A stretch of 30,119 nucleotides of DNA from Acidobacteriota bacterium (GTDB lineage: Bacteria; Acidobacteriota; Thermoanaerobaculia; Thermoanaerobaculales; Thermoanaerobaculaceae). Numbering within the stretch: the first letter of the stretch is position 1; each line of letters starts with the position of its first letter. The position numbers and the translations under genes were made by a program. The stretch is taken from positions 1-30,119 of the forward strand of contig JAJXUY010000001.1 of assembly GCA_021782525.1 (NCBI GenBank), written 5' to 3'. Of the stretch, positions 23,462 through 29,980 are shown one piece after another. Below the pieces are notes generated by a model. The model saw nothing but the letters and a program-made list of their open reading frames with translations. It had not been told where the DNA came from and ran no database searches.

Positions 23462-24541
23462 CTACGGCTGCCCGCGGAACGGGAACAGGCGGCGCTCCTG
23501 GAGGTAGCCCACGATGGCCTGCGCAGCGACGGCGTGGCCGCGCTTGTCGGGGTGCGTCCCTTCCTGGTCGAAGGTGATCTCGGAGGCGTGCAGCTTGAAG
23601 GCGCCGAAGAGGTCCAGGCACTCGAGTCCATGCTCGCGGCAGAACGCCATGAGGTCGTTCTGGACGAGGTTCGCCCGCGGCTCGAGACGCAACTGGTGCG
23701 CGTAGGGGAAGACCGCAACGACGAGCGGTATGCCGCGCTCGTCGAGCCGGTCGCGCATGGCGACGAGCGTCTGCTTGCACTCGCGCCAGCGCTGCTCCTT
23801 GACGAGGAGGTTGTGCCACAGCAGGCCGGGGGGGAAGGCACCGGGGTGGGCGCGCTGGACGTTCTTGAAGCTCTCCTTGAGGAGGACGTAGAAGTACGAC
23901 CGGTTGAAGAACTCCCGCGAGAAGATCGAGCCGAACGAGTCCGCGGGTTGCTCGTAGCGGGACACCGCACCTTCGAGGCCGGCCCTGACGTGAAAACGAG
24001 GGCTGCTGTCGTTCAGGCAGAACCCGAGCAGCACGAGCCTCACGTTCATGGTGGGCAGCAGCTCTCCCATCAGCGCGGACTCCTGCCAGGTGTTGAAGCC
24101 GCTCACGCCGGCGTTGTAGACGATGACGTGGGAGCGGGGCAGGAGGCGGGCGATCGTCAGCTCCACCCGGTGGCCGTAGACGTCCGCGGTGTCCTCGACG
24201 CGGTCACCGAAGGTGATGGAGTCGCCCAGGTTGAGGATCACGTCGTTGGTCGTGAGGTCGGTGTCCGAGTAATCCTCCTCGCGGAAGCCGATGCGGTTGG
24301 TGACGAGCCTGCCGGCCGCGTCGGTCAGGTGCGCGGGCGGGAGGTAGCCCACCTCGGGGTTGCGGTGGACCTGCACGTTGGGCATCGGAAGGTCGGCGCG
24401 GTAGTGCTTCCGCGTCGCGATCCCGCGCGCCACCACCAGCCTGACCGCGAACTCCGCGAAGACGAGGAGGATCGCCGTGCTGACCAGCAGGAGGGCCAGC
24501 TTTGCCAGTACGCGCGGAAACAACCCAAGGCCCTTCGTCAT
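23462..24541 (-). CDS. Membrane-anchored SGNH/GDSL hydrolase (SxtL-like position)
   Basis: 359 residues from the ATG at 24541. A membrane helix at about 11-34 (LAKLALLLVSTAILLVFAEF) is followed by the SGNH blocks: NLGDSITFGD (104-113, Ser108), NAGVSGFN (143-150, Gly145), FCLNDSS (174-180, Asn177) and GTHPDKRGH (about 328-336, His330). It faces the carbamoyltransferase operon. In saxitoxin clusters a GDSL-lipase gene (sxtL) also accompanies sxtI-J-K, so a linked job such as removing a protecting acyl group or trimming the carbamoylated product is plausible. An in-frame ATG at 24580 lies inside the -10 box of the best promoter, so I prefer 24541, although no good Shine-Dalgarno sequence is near it. 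Confidence 0.85.
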   Translation of the reverse strand: MTKGLGLFPRVLAKLALLLVSTAILLVFAEFAVRLVVARGIATRKHYRADLPMPNVQVHRNPEVGYLPPAHLTDAAGRLVTNRIGFREEDYSDTDLTTNDVILNLGDSITFGDRVEDTADVYGHRVELTIARLLPRSHVIVYNAGVSGFNTWQESALMGELLPTMNVRLVLLGFCLNDSSPRFHVRAGLEGAVSRYEQPADSFGSIFSREFFNRSYFYVLLKESFKNVQRAHPGAFPPGLLWHNLLVKEQRWRECKQTLVAMRDRLDERGIPLVVAVFPYAHQLRLEPRANLVQNDLMAFCREHGLECLDLFGAFKLHASEITFDQEGTHPDKRGHAVAAQAIVGYLQERRLFPFRGQP

Positions 24542-24575
24542 CGAGCGGCGGGACGATCCTTTCCCTTTGTCTCCG

Positions 24576-24603
24576 ATCATATCGTCGGGTGGGCCGCTGT
24601 CAA
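24576..24603 (-). promoter_or_regulatory. Near-consensus sigma-70 promoter TTGACA-N16-TATGAT
   Basis: On the minus strand TTGACA occupies 24603-24598 and TATGAT 24581-24576, spacer 16 bp. The start point would be near 24570. The box contains the upstream candidate start codon (24580-24578), which an RNA from here could not include. It lies in the 92-nt gap between the WecG-like gene and the SGNH gene start, so the latter can be expressed apart from the epimerase operon. Confidence 0.7.
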
Positions 24604-24633
24604 GGCTGCGACGGAAGCCCGCGACTGCCGGCC

Positions 24634-25410
24634 TCAGCCGAGGGAGTAGCGCCGGAGGCCCAGCATCTGCATCGTGATCAGGACGACGAAACGGGGGTTG
24701 TTGGCGAGGTACCTACGCCACAGGCGCCGCGGCTCTGCCCCAAGGCGGAACAGCCACTCGAACCCCGAGCGCTGGATCCAGTGCGGGGCTTGGCGCTTGA
24801 GCCCCGCGTGGAAGTCGAAGGCGGCGCCGACGCCTATCAGCACCGGTGCGGTGAGACGCCCCACGTGAGTGCTCATCCACCGCTCCTGCTTCGGCGTGCT
24901 CAGGCCGACCCAGATGACGTCCGGGCGTGCCTCGTTGATGCACCGGACGGCCTCGTCGTCCTCATCCGGTTGCAGTGGGCGGAACGGCGGGCGGAGCGTC
25001 CCCGCGACCACGAGGCTCGGGAAGCGCTCACACAGCCGTGAGGCGAGCCTGTCGGCCACCCCCTCACCGCCGCCGTAGAAGAAGTGCCGATACCCCCGGC
25101 TCTCCGACGCCTCGCAGAACGCCAGCATCAGATCGGGGCCGTACACCCTGTCCACCTCGGGATGGCCGCTCAGGTGGCTGATCCAGACGAGCGGCATCCC
25201 GTCAGGCGTGACGAGCCCCGCCTCGTTGTGGATGCGCCGCAGCTCGGGGTCGTGCTGGCTCTCCATCACCCCGTGCACGCCAGTCACGCAGACATACCGC
25301 CTTGTCCCGTCGGCGATCCACCCTTCGAGAATGCGCACCGCCTCAGGCAGCGTGATCGCGCTCACGCCCACGCCGAGCACGTTGACTCGCGCGGGCGGCC
25401 GCACCTGCAT
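24634..25410 (-). CDS. WecG/TagA/CpsF-family glycosyltransferase (GT26)
   Basis: 258 residues. Family blocks appear in order: an N-terminal NVLGVGVSAIT (10-20), LVTPDGMPLVW (66-76, the Asp70 region corresponds to the catalytic Asp of TagA), VGLSTPKQERWM (168-179), IGVGAAFDFHAG (192-203) and the C-terminal RSGFEWLFRL..EPRRLWRRYL segment (about 214-235). This segment is typically used for membrane contact. Members add N-acetylmannosamine, its uronate or related sugars to lipid-linked GlcNAc for teichoic acid, enterobacterial common antigen or capsule. The ATG at 25410 overlaps the epimerase stop as TGATG; the longer upstream frame is inside that gene. The donor sugar may be made by the coupled epimerase (inference). 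Confidence 0.92.
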   Translation of the reverse strand: MQVRPPARVNVLGVGVSAITLPEAVRILEGWIADGTRRYVCVTGVHGVMESQHDPELRRIHNEAGLVTPDGMPLVWISHLSGHPEVDRVYGPDLMLAFCEASESRGYRHFFYGGGEGVADRLASRLCERFPSLVVAGTLRPPFRPLQPDEDDEAVRCINEARPDVIWVGLSTPKQERWMSTHVGRLTAPVLIGVGAAFDFHAGLKRQAPHWIQRSGFEWLFRLGAEPRRLWRRYLANNPRFVVLITMQMLGLRRYSLG

Positions 25411-26429
25411 CAACGCTCCGTCAAACTGCCCGACAGCATCGCTCGCACCTGGTCGGGGTGCTTGTTCGCGAAGTACCACTCTTTTGTCCGCTTCAGGCCC
25501 TCTCGAAAGTTCACCTCGGGTTCCCACCCCAGCAGGCGCTTCGCCAACGAGTTATCGGCAACTCGGTTGAGAGGGCCGGTGGGCATTTCCGGGTGCAGCT
25601 CGACGCGCGGCCGGTGGCCGGTGTACTCGAACACCAGGTTGACGGCATTCATGACCGTGATCCTCTCCATCGTGCCCAGGTTGACGGCGGTGCCGTCGTC
25701 CACCTTCTCACCGGCCAGGATCGTGCCCCGGACGATGTCGTCGATGTAGGTCCAGTTTCTGACCTGGGTGCCGTCGCCCCAAACCTCGAAGGGGTCCTGC
25801 TTGATGAAGGCCCTGGCGATCATCGCAATGACGGCGTGGTTCTCGACGCCGCGCGGGCCGTACACAGTGAAGTACCTGAGGGAGGCCGTCTTCAGGCCGA
25901 ACTCCTTGTGGTAGGCCTTGAGCGTCAGTTCGGCCATCAACTTCGCCCATCCGTAGAGGTTGTCGGCGTCGTAAGGGGGGCGCACGACGTCCTCGGTCAG
26001 GTACACGTCCTCCTGAGGGTCGCCTTGCAGGTAATTCGGATACACGCAGCCAGACGACGCGAAGACCACCTTAGCGACCTTGGCGCGGCTCGCCTCCGCG
26101 AAAACCAGACCGTCAAGGAAGAGGTTCGAGCCCGGCCCGGCCTGATGCAGGTCCACGTAACCGCGACCGCCGTGGTCCGCAGCCAAGTGGAAGACGTACT
26201 CCATGTCTCGCACCGCGAGACGGGCAACGCCGGGCTCGCGGAGGTCTGCTCGAACGAAATCGACGGTCCGCTCCGCGATCCGACGCTCGATGTTCTCGAG
26301 CTTGCCGCTGGAAAGGTCGTCCACCACCCGCACGGAGGCGCCCCGGTCCACGAGGGCGTCAGTCAGCTGTGATCCTATGAACGAGGCACCGCCGGTAACC
26401 AGAACCTTTTTCCCTTGCCAGAAGCTCAT
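25410..26429 (-). CDS. NAD-dependent sugar-nucleotide epimerase/dehydratase (extended SDR)
   Basis: 339 residues. The Rossmann motif VTGGASFIGS (11-20) binds NAD. The catalytic set is SSGCVYP (125-131) with Tyr159 and Lys163 in YGWAK. RYFTVYGPRG and NWTYIDDIVRG are typical later blocks. The segment AADHGGRGYVD (83-93) recalls GDP-mannose 3,5-epimerase, while overall length suits the UDP-glucose 4-epimerase group, so the substrate stays open. It probably makes the activated sugar for the coupled WecG-like transferase. It starts with ATG at 26429 behind GGAGG (6-nt spacing), with a -35/-10 pair about 50-80 nt upstream. The transcript continues through the WecG-like gene and perhaps into the SGNH gene. 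Confidence 0.92.
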   Translation of the reverse strand: MSFWQGKKVLVTGGASFIGSQLTDALVDRGASVRVVDDLSSGKLENIERRIAERTVDFVRADLREPGVARLAVRDMEYVFHLAADHGGRGYVDLHQAGPGSNLFLDGLVFAEASRAKVAKVVFASSGCVYPNYLQGDPQEDVYLTEDVVRPPYDADNLYGWAKLMAELTLKAYHKEFGLKTASLRYFTVYGPRGVENHAVIAMIARAFIKQDPFEVWGDGTQVRNWTYIDDIVRGTILAGEKVDDGTAVNLGTMERITVMNAVNLVFEYTGHRPRVELHPEMPTGPLNRVADNSLAKRLLGWEPEVNFREGLKRTKEWYFANKHPDQVRAMLSGSLTER

Positions 26430-26480
26430 CTCGGACCTCCAATCCTGGTCTCGATTGAGGTTGTATTTATCTTTAAGATC

Positions 26481-26508
26481 AGTGTAGGAGCTTTTGGTGG
26501 TCTGTCAA
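26481..26508 (-). promoter_or_regulatory. Sigma-70-like promoter TTGACA-N16-TACACT for the epimerase operon
   Basis: On the minus strand TTGACA is 26508-26503 and TACACT 26486-26481, with a 16-bp spacer. The start point would be near 26474, giving a ~45-nt A/T-rich leader with GGAGG at 26440-26436. Local AT content is much higher than in the rest of the window. Confidence 0.65.
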
Positions 26509-27132
26509 TCTGCGTGGGGTGCCTGCGCTGTCGGGGATCCAACAACCGAGCGCGCGTATCGTCATCTTCTGTCAAACGGTGTGCCGTGTTGGCTCCGGGA
26601 GCGGCGACGATCCACGGCTTGAACACATGGGGTGCAGGAGAGGGACTGCCCCGCGTGACGGCACTGTCGGATGTTGGCAAACCTCGCGTGCTGATTAACA
26701 GCAAGCTCGACGCCCTAGGCCCGAGGGGGCAAGCGGGGTCACCAGGTACGGGCGAGGTCGCAGCGACACGTCAGACGAGCCGGGCGCTCGTCCACGGGGC
26801 TGCGGTGCCTTCTTGGTGAGTTCCCGCTCGAAAAGGGGGGCGGGGCGAGGTGTCGGTGCGCGGCCCCGTTTCCCGCGGTCTCACTCCGGACGCGTCCGCA
26901 CCCAAGCGGGTTCGGCAGGACGGCACGGTGCGCCGTCTTGGTCGTACTGGGTCCGGACGTCGGTGCCTTCGGCAGGCTACGCAACTGCGGGCACTGCTGC
27001 TGAGGCCTTCCAGTGGAGCAATGAGAATCCCCCTTCGATCGGGCAGCACGGGTCTGCCCGCCCAGTCCCCTCTCCGCTATGAATAGGTCGAGGAGATCCG
27101 GCACGGGTCCGGAGGGCGACCCACCACAGTGT
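26509..27132. other. 624-nt intergenic region with no supported gene
   Basis: It lies between the epimerase promoter and the regulator promoter. Open frames on both strands (the longest about 120-130 codons) have Arg/Pro/Ser-rich noise composition, no ribosome site and no recognisable motif. I see no tRNA, no long hairpin and no repeat. A small RNA cannot be excluded. Confidence 0.45.
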
Positions 27133-27150
27133 TTGTGCCTGTAGGCACAA
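27133..27150. promoter_or_regulatory. 18-bp palindromic operator candidate over the regulator's promoter
   Basis: TTGTGCCT-GT-AGGCACAA is a perfect inverted repeat with 8-bp arms and a 2-bp centre, the size of a LuxR/NarL-type dimer site. It covers the -35 box and the first half of the spacer of the promoter for the regulator gene at 27202. Binding there would block RNA polymerase, so negative autoregulation is the simplest reading. I did not find a second copy elsewhere in the window. Confidence 0.6.
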
Positions 27151-27161
27151 GGACGTATATT
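27133..27161 (+). promoter_or_regulatory. Sigma-70-like promoter TTGTGC-N17-TATATT for the LuxR-type gene
   Basis: TTGTGC at 27133-27138 and TATATT at 27156-27161 are separated by 17 bp. The start point would be near 27168, giving a leader of about 34 nt. The leader contains GGAG at 27191-27194, 7 nt before the ATG at 27202. Confidence 0.6.
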
Positions 27162-27201
27162 GATGTCATAGGGGAACAGCCCGAACGGTTGGAGTGCCGA
27201 G

Positions 27202-27918
27202 ATGAGCGTCGCCCCTGAGTCCGGCCCACCGCACGGCGGATCCGCGAGAAGGCGGCCGGTCCGCCTTGGACTCGCCGTCTATCCGCCGCTCTGGGGAGAG
27301 CTGCTCGCTCGCATGCTCAGCGAGGTGGCGTGGATCGAGGTCGTGGGCCGGTCCGCTGGGGAAGATGAGCTGCGCAAGCTGACCTCCGACAACGCCCCCA
27401 ACGTGATCATGGTCGACTACGAGGGACTCGGTCCGGACGCGGAGGGTGTGGTGGCGCGTTTGCACAGGCTCGCCCCCGGTGTGCGGGTACTCGTGTTGGC
27501 GCGGCGGTCGGACGAGCAGGCGGTCGTCTCGCTGCTGCGCACCGGCGCTGCAGGGCTGATCGGCAAGAACGTCGATCTTCCCACCCTGGTGAAGGCGGTT
27601 CGTGCGGTGGCGTCGGGTGAGGTCTGGGCCGACCGCAGGGCCACCGCCCAGGTCCTCGAGCAGCTCTGTGCACGGCAGGGGGTGGAGCCCCAAGGCCACG
27701 CGAGGCTCACTCCGCGCGAGTGGGATGTGGTCGAGGCGGTCGGCCGCGGCCTTCGCAACCGCGAGATCGCGAAGGTCCTCGGCATCGGCGACAAGACGGT
27801 GAAGACTCGCCTCAACCACATCTTCTCCAAGCTTCACCTTAAGAGTCGGTTCGCTTTGGCGCTCTGGGCCCAGGGGGAACTGCAACCCGGAGTGAGAGCC
27901 GCACAAGGTCCTTCTTGA
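27202..27918 (+). CDS. NarL/LuxR-type response-regulator-like protein with degenerate receiver
   Basis: 238 residues. The receiver-like domain (about 20-138) keeps the phospho-acceptor position Asp72 (VIMVDYEG) and Lys122 (LIGKNVD). The usual acidic pair after strand 1 is replaced by Val-Tyr-Pro (26-28, LAVYPPLWGE), and the switch Thr/Ser is Ala100. The C-terminal LuxR/GerE helix-turn-helix (168-225) is intact: LTPREWDVVEAVGRGL and REIAKVLGIGDKTVKTRLNH. Without the acidic pocket, Mg-dependent phosphorylation is unlikely, so it may respond to another signal or act constitutively. No histidine kinase gene is adjacent. It is monocistronic, with a promoter covered by a palindrome. Targets are unknown; the nearby glycan genes are candidates. 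Confidence 0.88.
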   Translation: MSVAPESGPPHGGSARRRPVRLGLAVYPPLWGELLARMLSEVAWIEVVGRSAGEDELRKLTSDNAPNVIMVDYEGLGPDAEGVVARLHRLAPGVRVLVLARRSDEQAVVSLLRTGAAGLIGKNVDLPTLVKAVRAVASGEVWADRRATAQVLEQLCARQGVEPQGHARLTPREWDVVEAVGRGLRNREIAKVLGIGDKTVKTRLNHIFSKLHLKSRFALALWAQGELQPGVRAAQGPS

Positions 27919-28237
27919 GGCCGCGTGCCCCCGGATGGGGTCCGCAACAAGAGCGAGCCCCGGAGCGTCGGCCCATGTTTCGGCCCGCGCCAGGCATCCC
28001 CGGTGTGCGGGCGGTGCAGCGAGCGGAGCGCCTCACGTCGCAGCGAGCGCGACTGTGACTTAGGTCGTTCGTTCGCCACCTGCTCGCGGGAACGGTTCGG
28101 TTTCGGCTCCGGGCTCAGGTCGCCCCCGCTCCACCCGACTTCAGGCGCTGCTGGTCATCTGTCGTTCAGCGGAGGCCGCAGAACGAGCCATCGCCGTGGC
28201 GGCCGGCCGACTGTGCGTTCCCCGGGCGCGAGCCATG
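27919..28237. other. 319-nt gap between convergent genes
   Basis: It lies between the regulator stop and the stop of the minus-strand Cys-rich gene. I see no gene, no strong perfect hairpin and no repeat. A weak CCCC/GGGG stem near 27930-27945 is the only terminator candidate. Confidence 0.4.
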
Positions 28238-28807
28238 TCAAAGATCTGGCGGACATGGGGCGGCCCCGATCTTCTCCAACCACTCCGTGCGCCAGAAGTA
28301 GAAGCACATCCGGTCGCACCCGCGGGTCTCGACGCTGCCCGAGCCGTCGCAGTGGACTCCCTCCAGAAGCACGATATTCTGCGCCTTCAGCATCCTCCAG
28401 TTGGCCTCGTCGAAGAACCGGTTCACTTTCCTCGCCACGCGCAGTTCCCTGCCGCAGTACTGGTACATCCCGCGGCTGAAGCCGCAGCCCCGGTACCCGC
28501 CCTTCTCGTCGAGGGTGGTGCGGATGTAGTCCGCCGGACGGACGCGAACCAGGTCCCCGGACGCGAGCACCGGAGTCGCAGGGGGGGGAGAATCCGCTCG
28601 CGCCGCACCGGGTCGGTGCAGGTGGAGAGAGGCAAACCGCACGAGCTTGCGAGCCGCACCGCGAGCCCGCCTGCGGAGGTACCAGAGCCAGGGCTCCTCA
28701 CGGCTGGGCGGGCCGGTGTCGAAATGCGAAGGGAAGGCCACCAGTTGGCAGCCCACGCCGATCTCGCCCACGGGCACCTGGTTCCTGCCCTGCTCGTTGT
28801 CCGGCAT
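28238..28807 (-). CDS. Conserved Cys-rich protein of unknown function
   Basis: About 189 residues from the ATG at 28807, which has GAGAGGG upstream; ATG 28873 and TTG 28909 are alternatives. The N-terminal half is basic (WYLRRRARGAARKLVRF). The C-terminal ~110 residues form a compact conserved-looking module: SGDLVRVRPADYIRTTLD, YQYCGRELRVARKV, IVLLEGVHCDG and GCDRMCFYFWRTEWLEK. The four Cys in YCG, HCDG and CDRMC suggest a metal site. I recall similar uncharacterised proteins in many bacterial genomes but know no function, and give none. It stands alone between intergenic gaps on a strand opposite to its neighbours. Confidence 0.7.
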   Translation of the reverse strand: MPDNEQGRNQVPVGEIGVGCQLVAFPSHFDTGPPSREEPWLWYLRRRARGAARKLVRFASLHLHRPGAARADSPPPATPVLASGDLVRVRPADYIRTTLDEKGGYRGCGFSRGMYQYCGRELRVARKVNRFFDEANWRMLKAQNIVLLEGVHCDGSGSVETRGCDRMCFYFWRTEWLEKIGAAPCPPDL

Positions 28808-29326
28808 CTTCTCGACCCTCTCGTGGCGTCCGCTTCGTTCAGGGCGCGCGTGCGGCAGGCGCTTTCCTGTCATCTCGAGGCCGCCGACATCGCTGTCTAT
28901 TGGAGACAAGAGTACCCGATGTCGCCGCCCTCCGCGAGAGCCGGCTCGCGCGACGCGTCGGCGCCGCGGACGCAGGGCGGCCGCGCCGGGGCGGTCACAC
29001 CGTGGGGAGCACTCTGACGGGCCTTCGCCGGGTCCGCCTGGACCGGCGTCGCCCGCAGCGCGCGGTGGGTCCTGTGGACCCGAGCTGGCCGCGAACGCCG
29101 CGATGTCCTGGATTCCGCGACGCGCGATCTCGGCGCTGCAGCCGCAACCCCGGGGCGGGCGTCCACGAGCACTTGCTTGCCGCCGTGCACCTTGCAGGCG
29201 CCCACCATCGAGTGGAGACCTCGTTGGGTCCTCCCGGCTTCGCCATGGCCGGAGGGTGCCGCGCCGGCGCCGTCCAGCCTCCGTCCGTCACCGGCACTCC
29301 GTCTTGCGCCGTCTTCTCGGTCTTGA

Positions 29327-29341
29327 GACAGCGGCGCTGTC
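29327..29341. promoter_or_regulatory. Operator-like palindrome GACAGCG-G-CGCTGTC
   Basis: Perfect 7-bp arms around one base, 25 nt before the extended -10 box of the next gene, so it sits just upstream of the place a -35 would occupy. It could be a regulator site or a terminator-like hairpin. Confidence 0.35.
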
Positions 29342-29366
29342 AACCGTGCGGCGCGCGGACCGCTGC

Positions 29367-29375
29367 TGGTAGAAT
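29367..29375 (+). promoter_or_regulatory. Extended -10 promoter TGGTAGAAT
   Basis: TG-G-TAGAAT fits the extended -10 form (TGnTATAAT), which can work without a -35; none is seen. RNA would start near 29382, about 45 nt before the TTG start at 29427, and include the GGGAGGAG ribosome site. Confidence 0.45.
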
Positions 29376-29426
29376 CCGCGCGGGGGGGACGGTGGCGGCG
29401 CAGTCGCCGCCGGGAGGAGATCAACC

Positions 29427-29978
29427 TTGGAGCGAGGGATCCATCTCCACTCGATGGTGGTGCATGCCGTGCTCGCGTTCGTCGCCGTGGCGGCGCCGGC
29501 GCTGGCGCTCGACGCCTCGAGCGCGGCGGTGGCGGAGGTTGCGCCCGGGACGTGGGCGTTCCTGTGGCGGGCGGCGCTGGTGCTGGCGCTCGCCGCGGCG
29601 CTGCCGGCGACGCTCTCCGGGATCACCGAGCGCAACCACATGTACGCGAACTGGCCGGCGAGCCACCGCGTCAAGCTGGTGCTGTCGCTGGTGCTGCTCG
29701 CGCTGGTCGCGGCCGAGCTGGCCGCCGCGGTCGCGCTCGGCCGGCAGACGCCGGCCGTCGGCTCGGCGCTCGGCCTCGCTGTCGTGGCCGCCAACCCGCT
29801 CGTCGGCCTGGCGCTGTCGTTCTACGGGCTGCGCTTCACGCTGGGGCGGCAGGCGCTGGCGCGGACCTCGTACGTCCCCGACGCGATGCGGACGCCGCCG
29901 GTGGATGTGCTCGCGGGCGCGGCCGCGTTCGTGGCCGAGCGCGCCAAGGTGATCGAGGTGATGGAGGAGAGGGGCTGA
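29427..29978 (+). CDS. Four-helix membrane protein (DUF2231-like layout)
   Basis: 183 residues with four hydrophobic segments, about 11-28, 44-62, 80-101 and 108-131, and a soluble C-terminal tail ending in AERAKVIEVMEERG. The opening IHLHSMVVHAVLAFVAVAAPAL, with two His before helix 1, and a later ITERNH resemble the DUF2231 group of membrane proteins, some of which are linked to redox or heme proteins. I rate that link as weak. It starts with TTG at 29427, chosen because GGGAGGAG lies 8 nt upstream and no other start fits. The acyl-CoA dehydrogenase gene begins 2 nt after its stop, so the two are co-transcribed, perhaps for lipid metabolism or electron transfer (inference). Confidence 0.75.
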   Translation: MERGIHLHSMVVHAVLAFVAVAAPALALDASSAAVAEVAPGTWAFLWRAALVLALAAALPATLSGITERNHMYANWPASHRVKLVLSLVLLALVAAELAAAVALGRQTPAVGSALGLAVVAANPLVGLALSFYGLRFTLGRQALARTSYVPDAMRTPPVDVLAGAAAFVAERAKVIEVMEERG

Positions 29979-29980
29979 GC

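Larger units (their letters stand above)
28808..29426. other. 619-nt intergenic region with an operator-like palindrome and promoter at its right end
   Basis: Frames crossing it on both strands are Arg/Pro-rich and lack ribosome sites. One plus-strand frame runs on into the next gene out of frame and is a shadow. The far right holds the palindrome at 29327-29341 and an extended -10 at 29367-29375. The 5' limit of the Cys-rich gene may extend into the left part (to 28873 or 28909). Nothing else is supported. Confidence 0.45.

Noticed and set aside
26739..27104. 121-codon minus-strand open frame in the large gap
   Set aside because: No ribosome site, no motif and Arg/Pro/Ser-rich composition like chance frames in this window.
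29338..29343. TTGACA on the minus strand as a fourth member of the N16 promoter set
   Set aside because: Sixteen bases downstream the sequence is ACCGAG, not a -10, and no minus-strand gene start follows; the bases belong to a palindrome.
28900..29952. 350-codon plus-strand open frame upstream of and across the small membrane protein gene
   Set aside because: It is out of frame with the membrane protein, Arg/Trp/Ser-rich in the overlap, and lacks a ribosome site; the TTG start at 29427 has a strong one.
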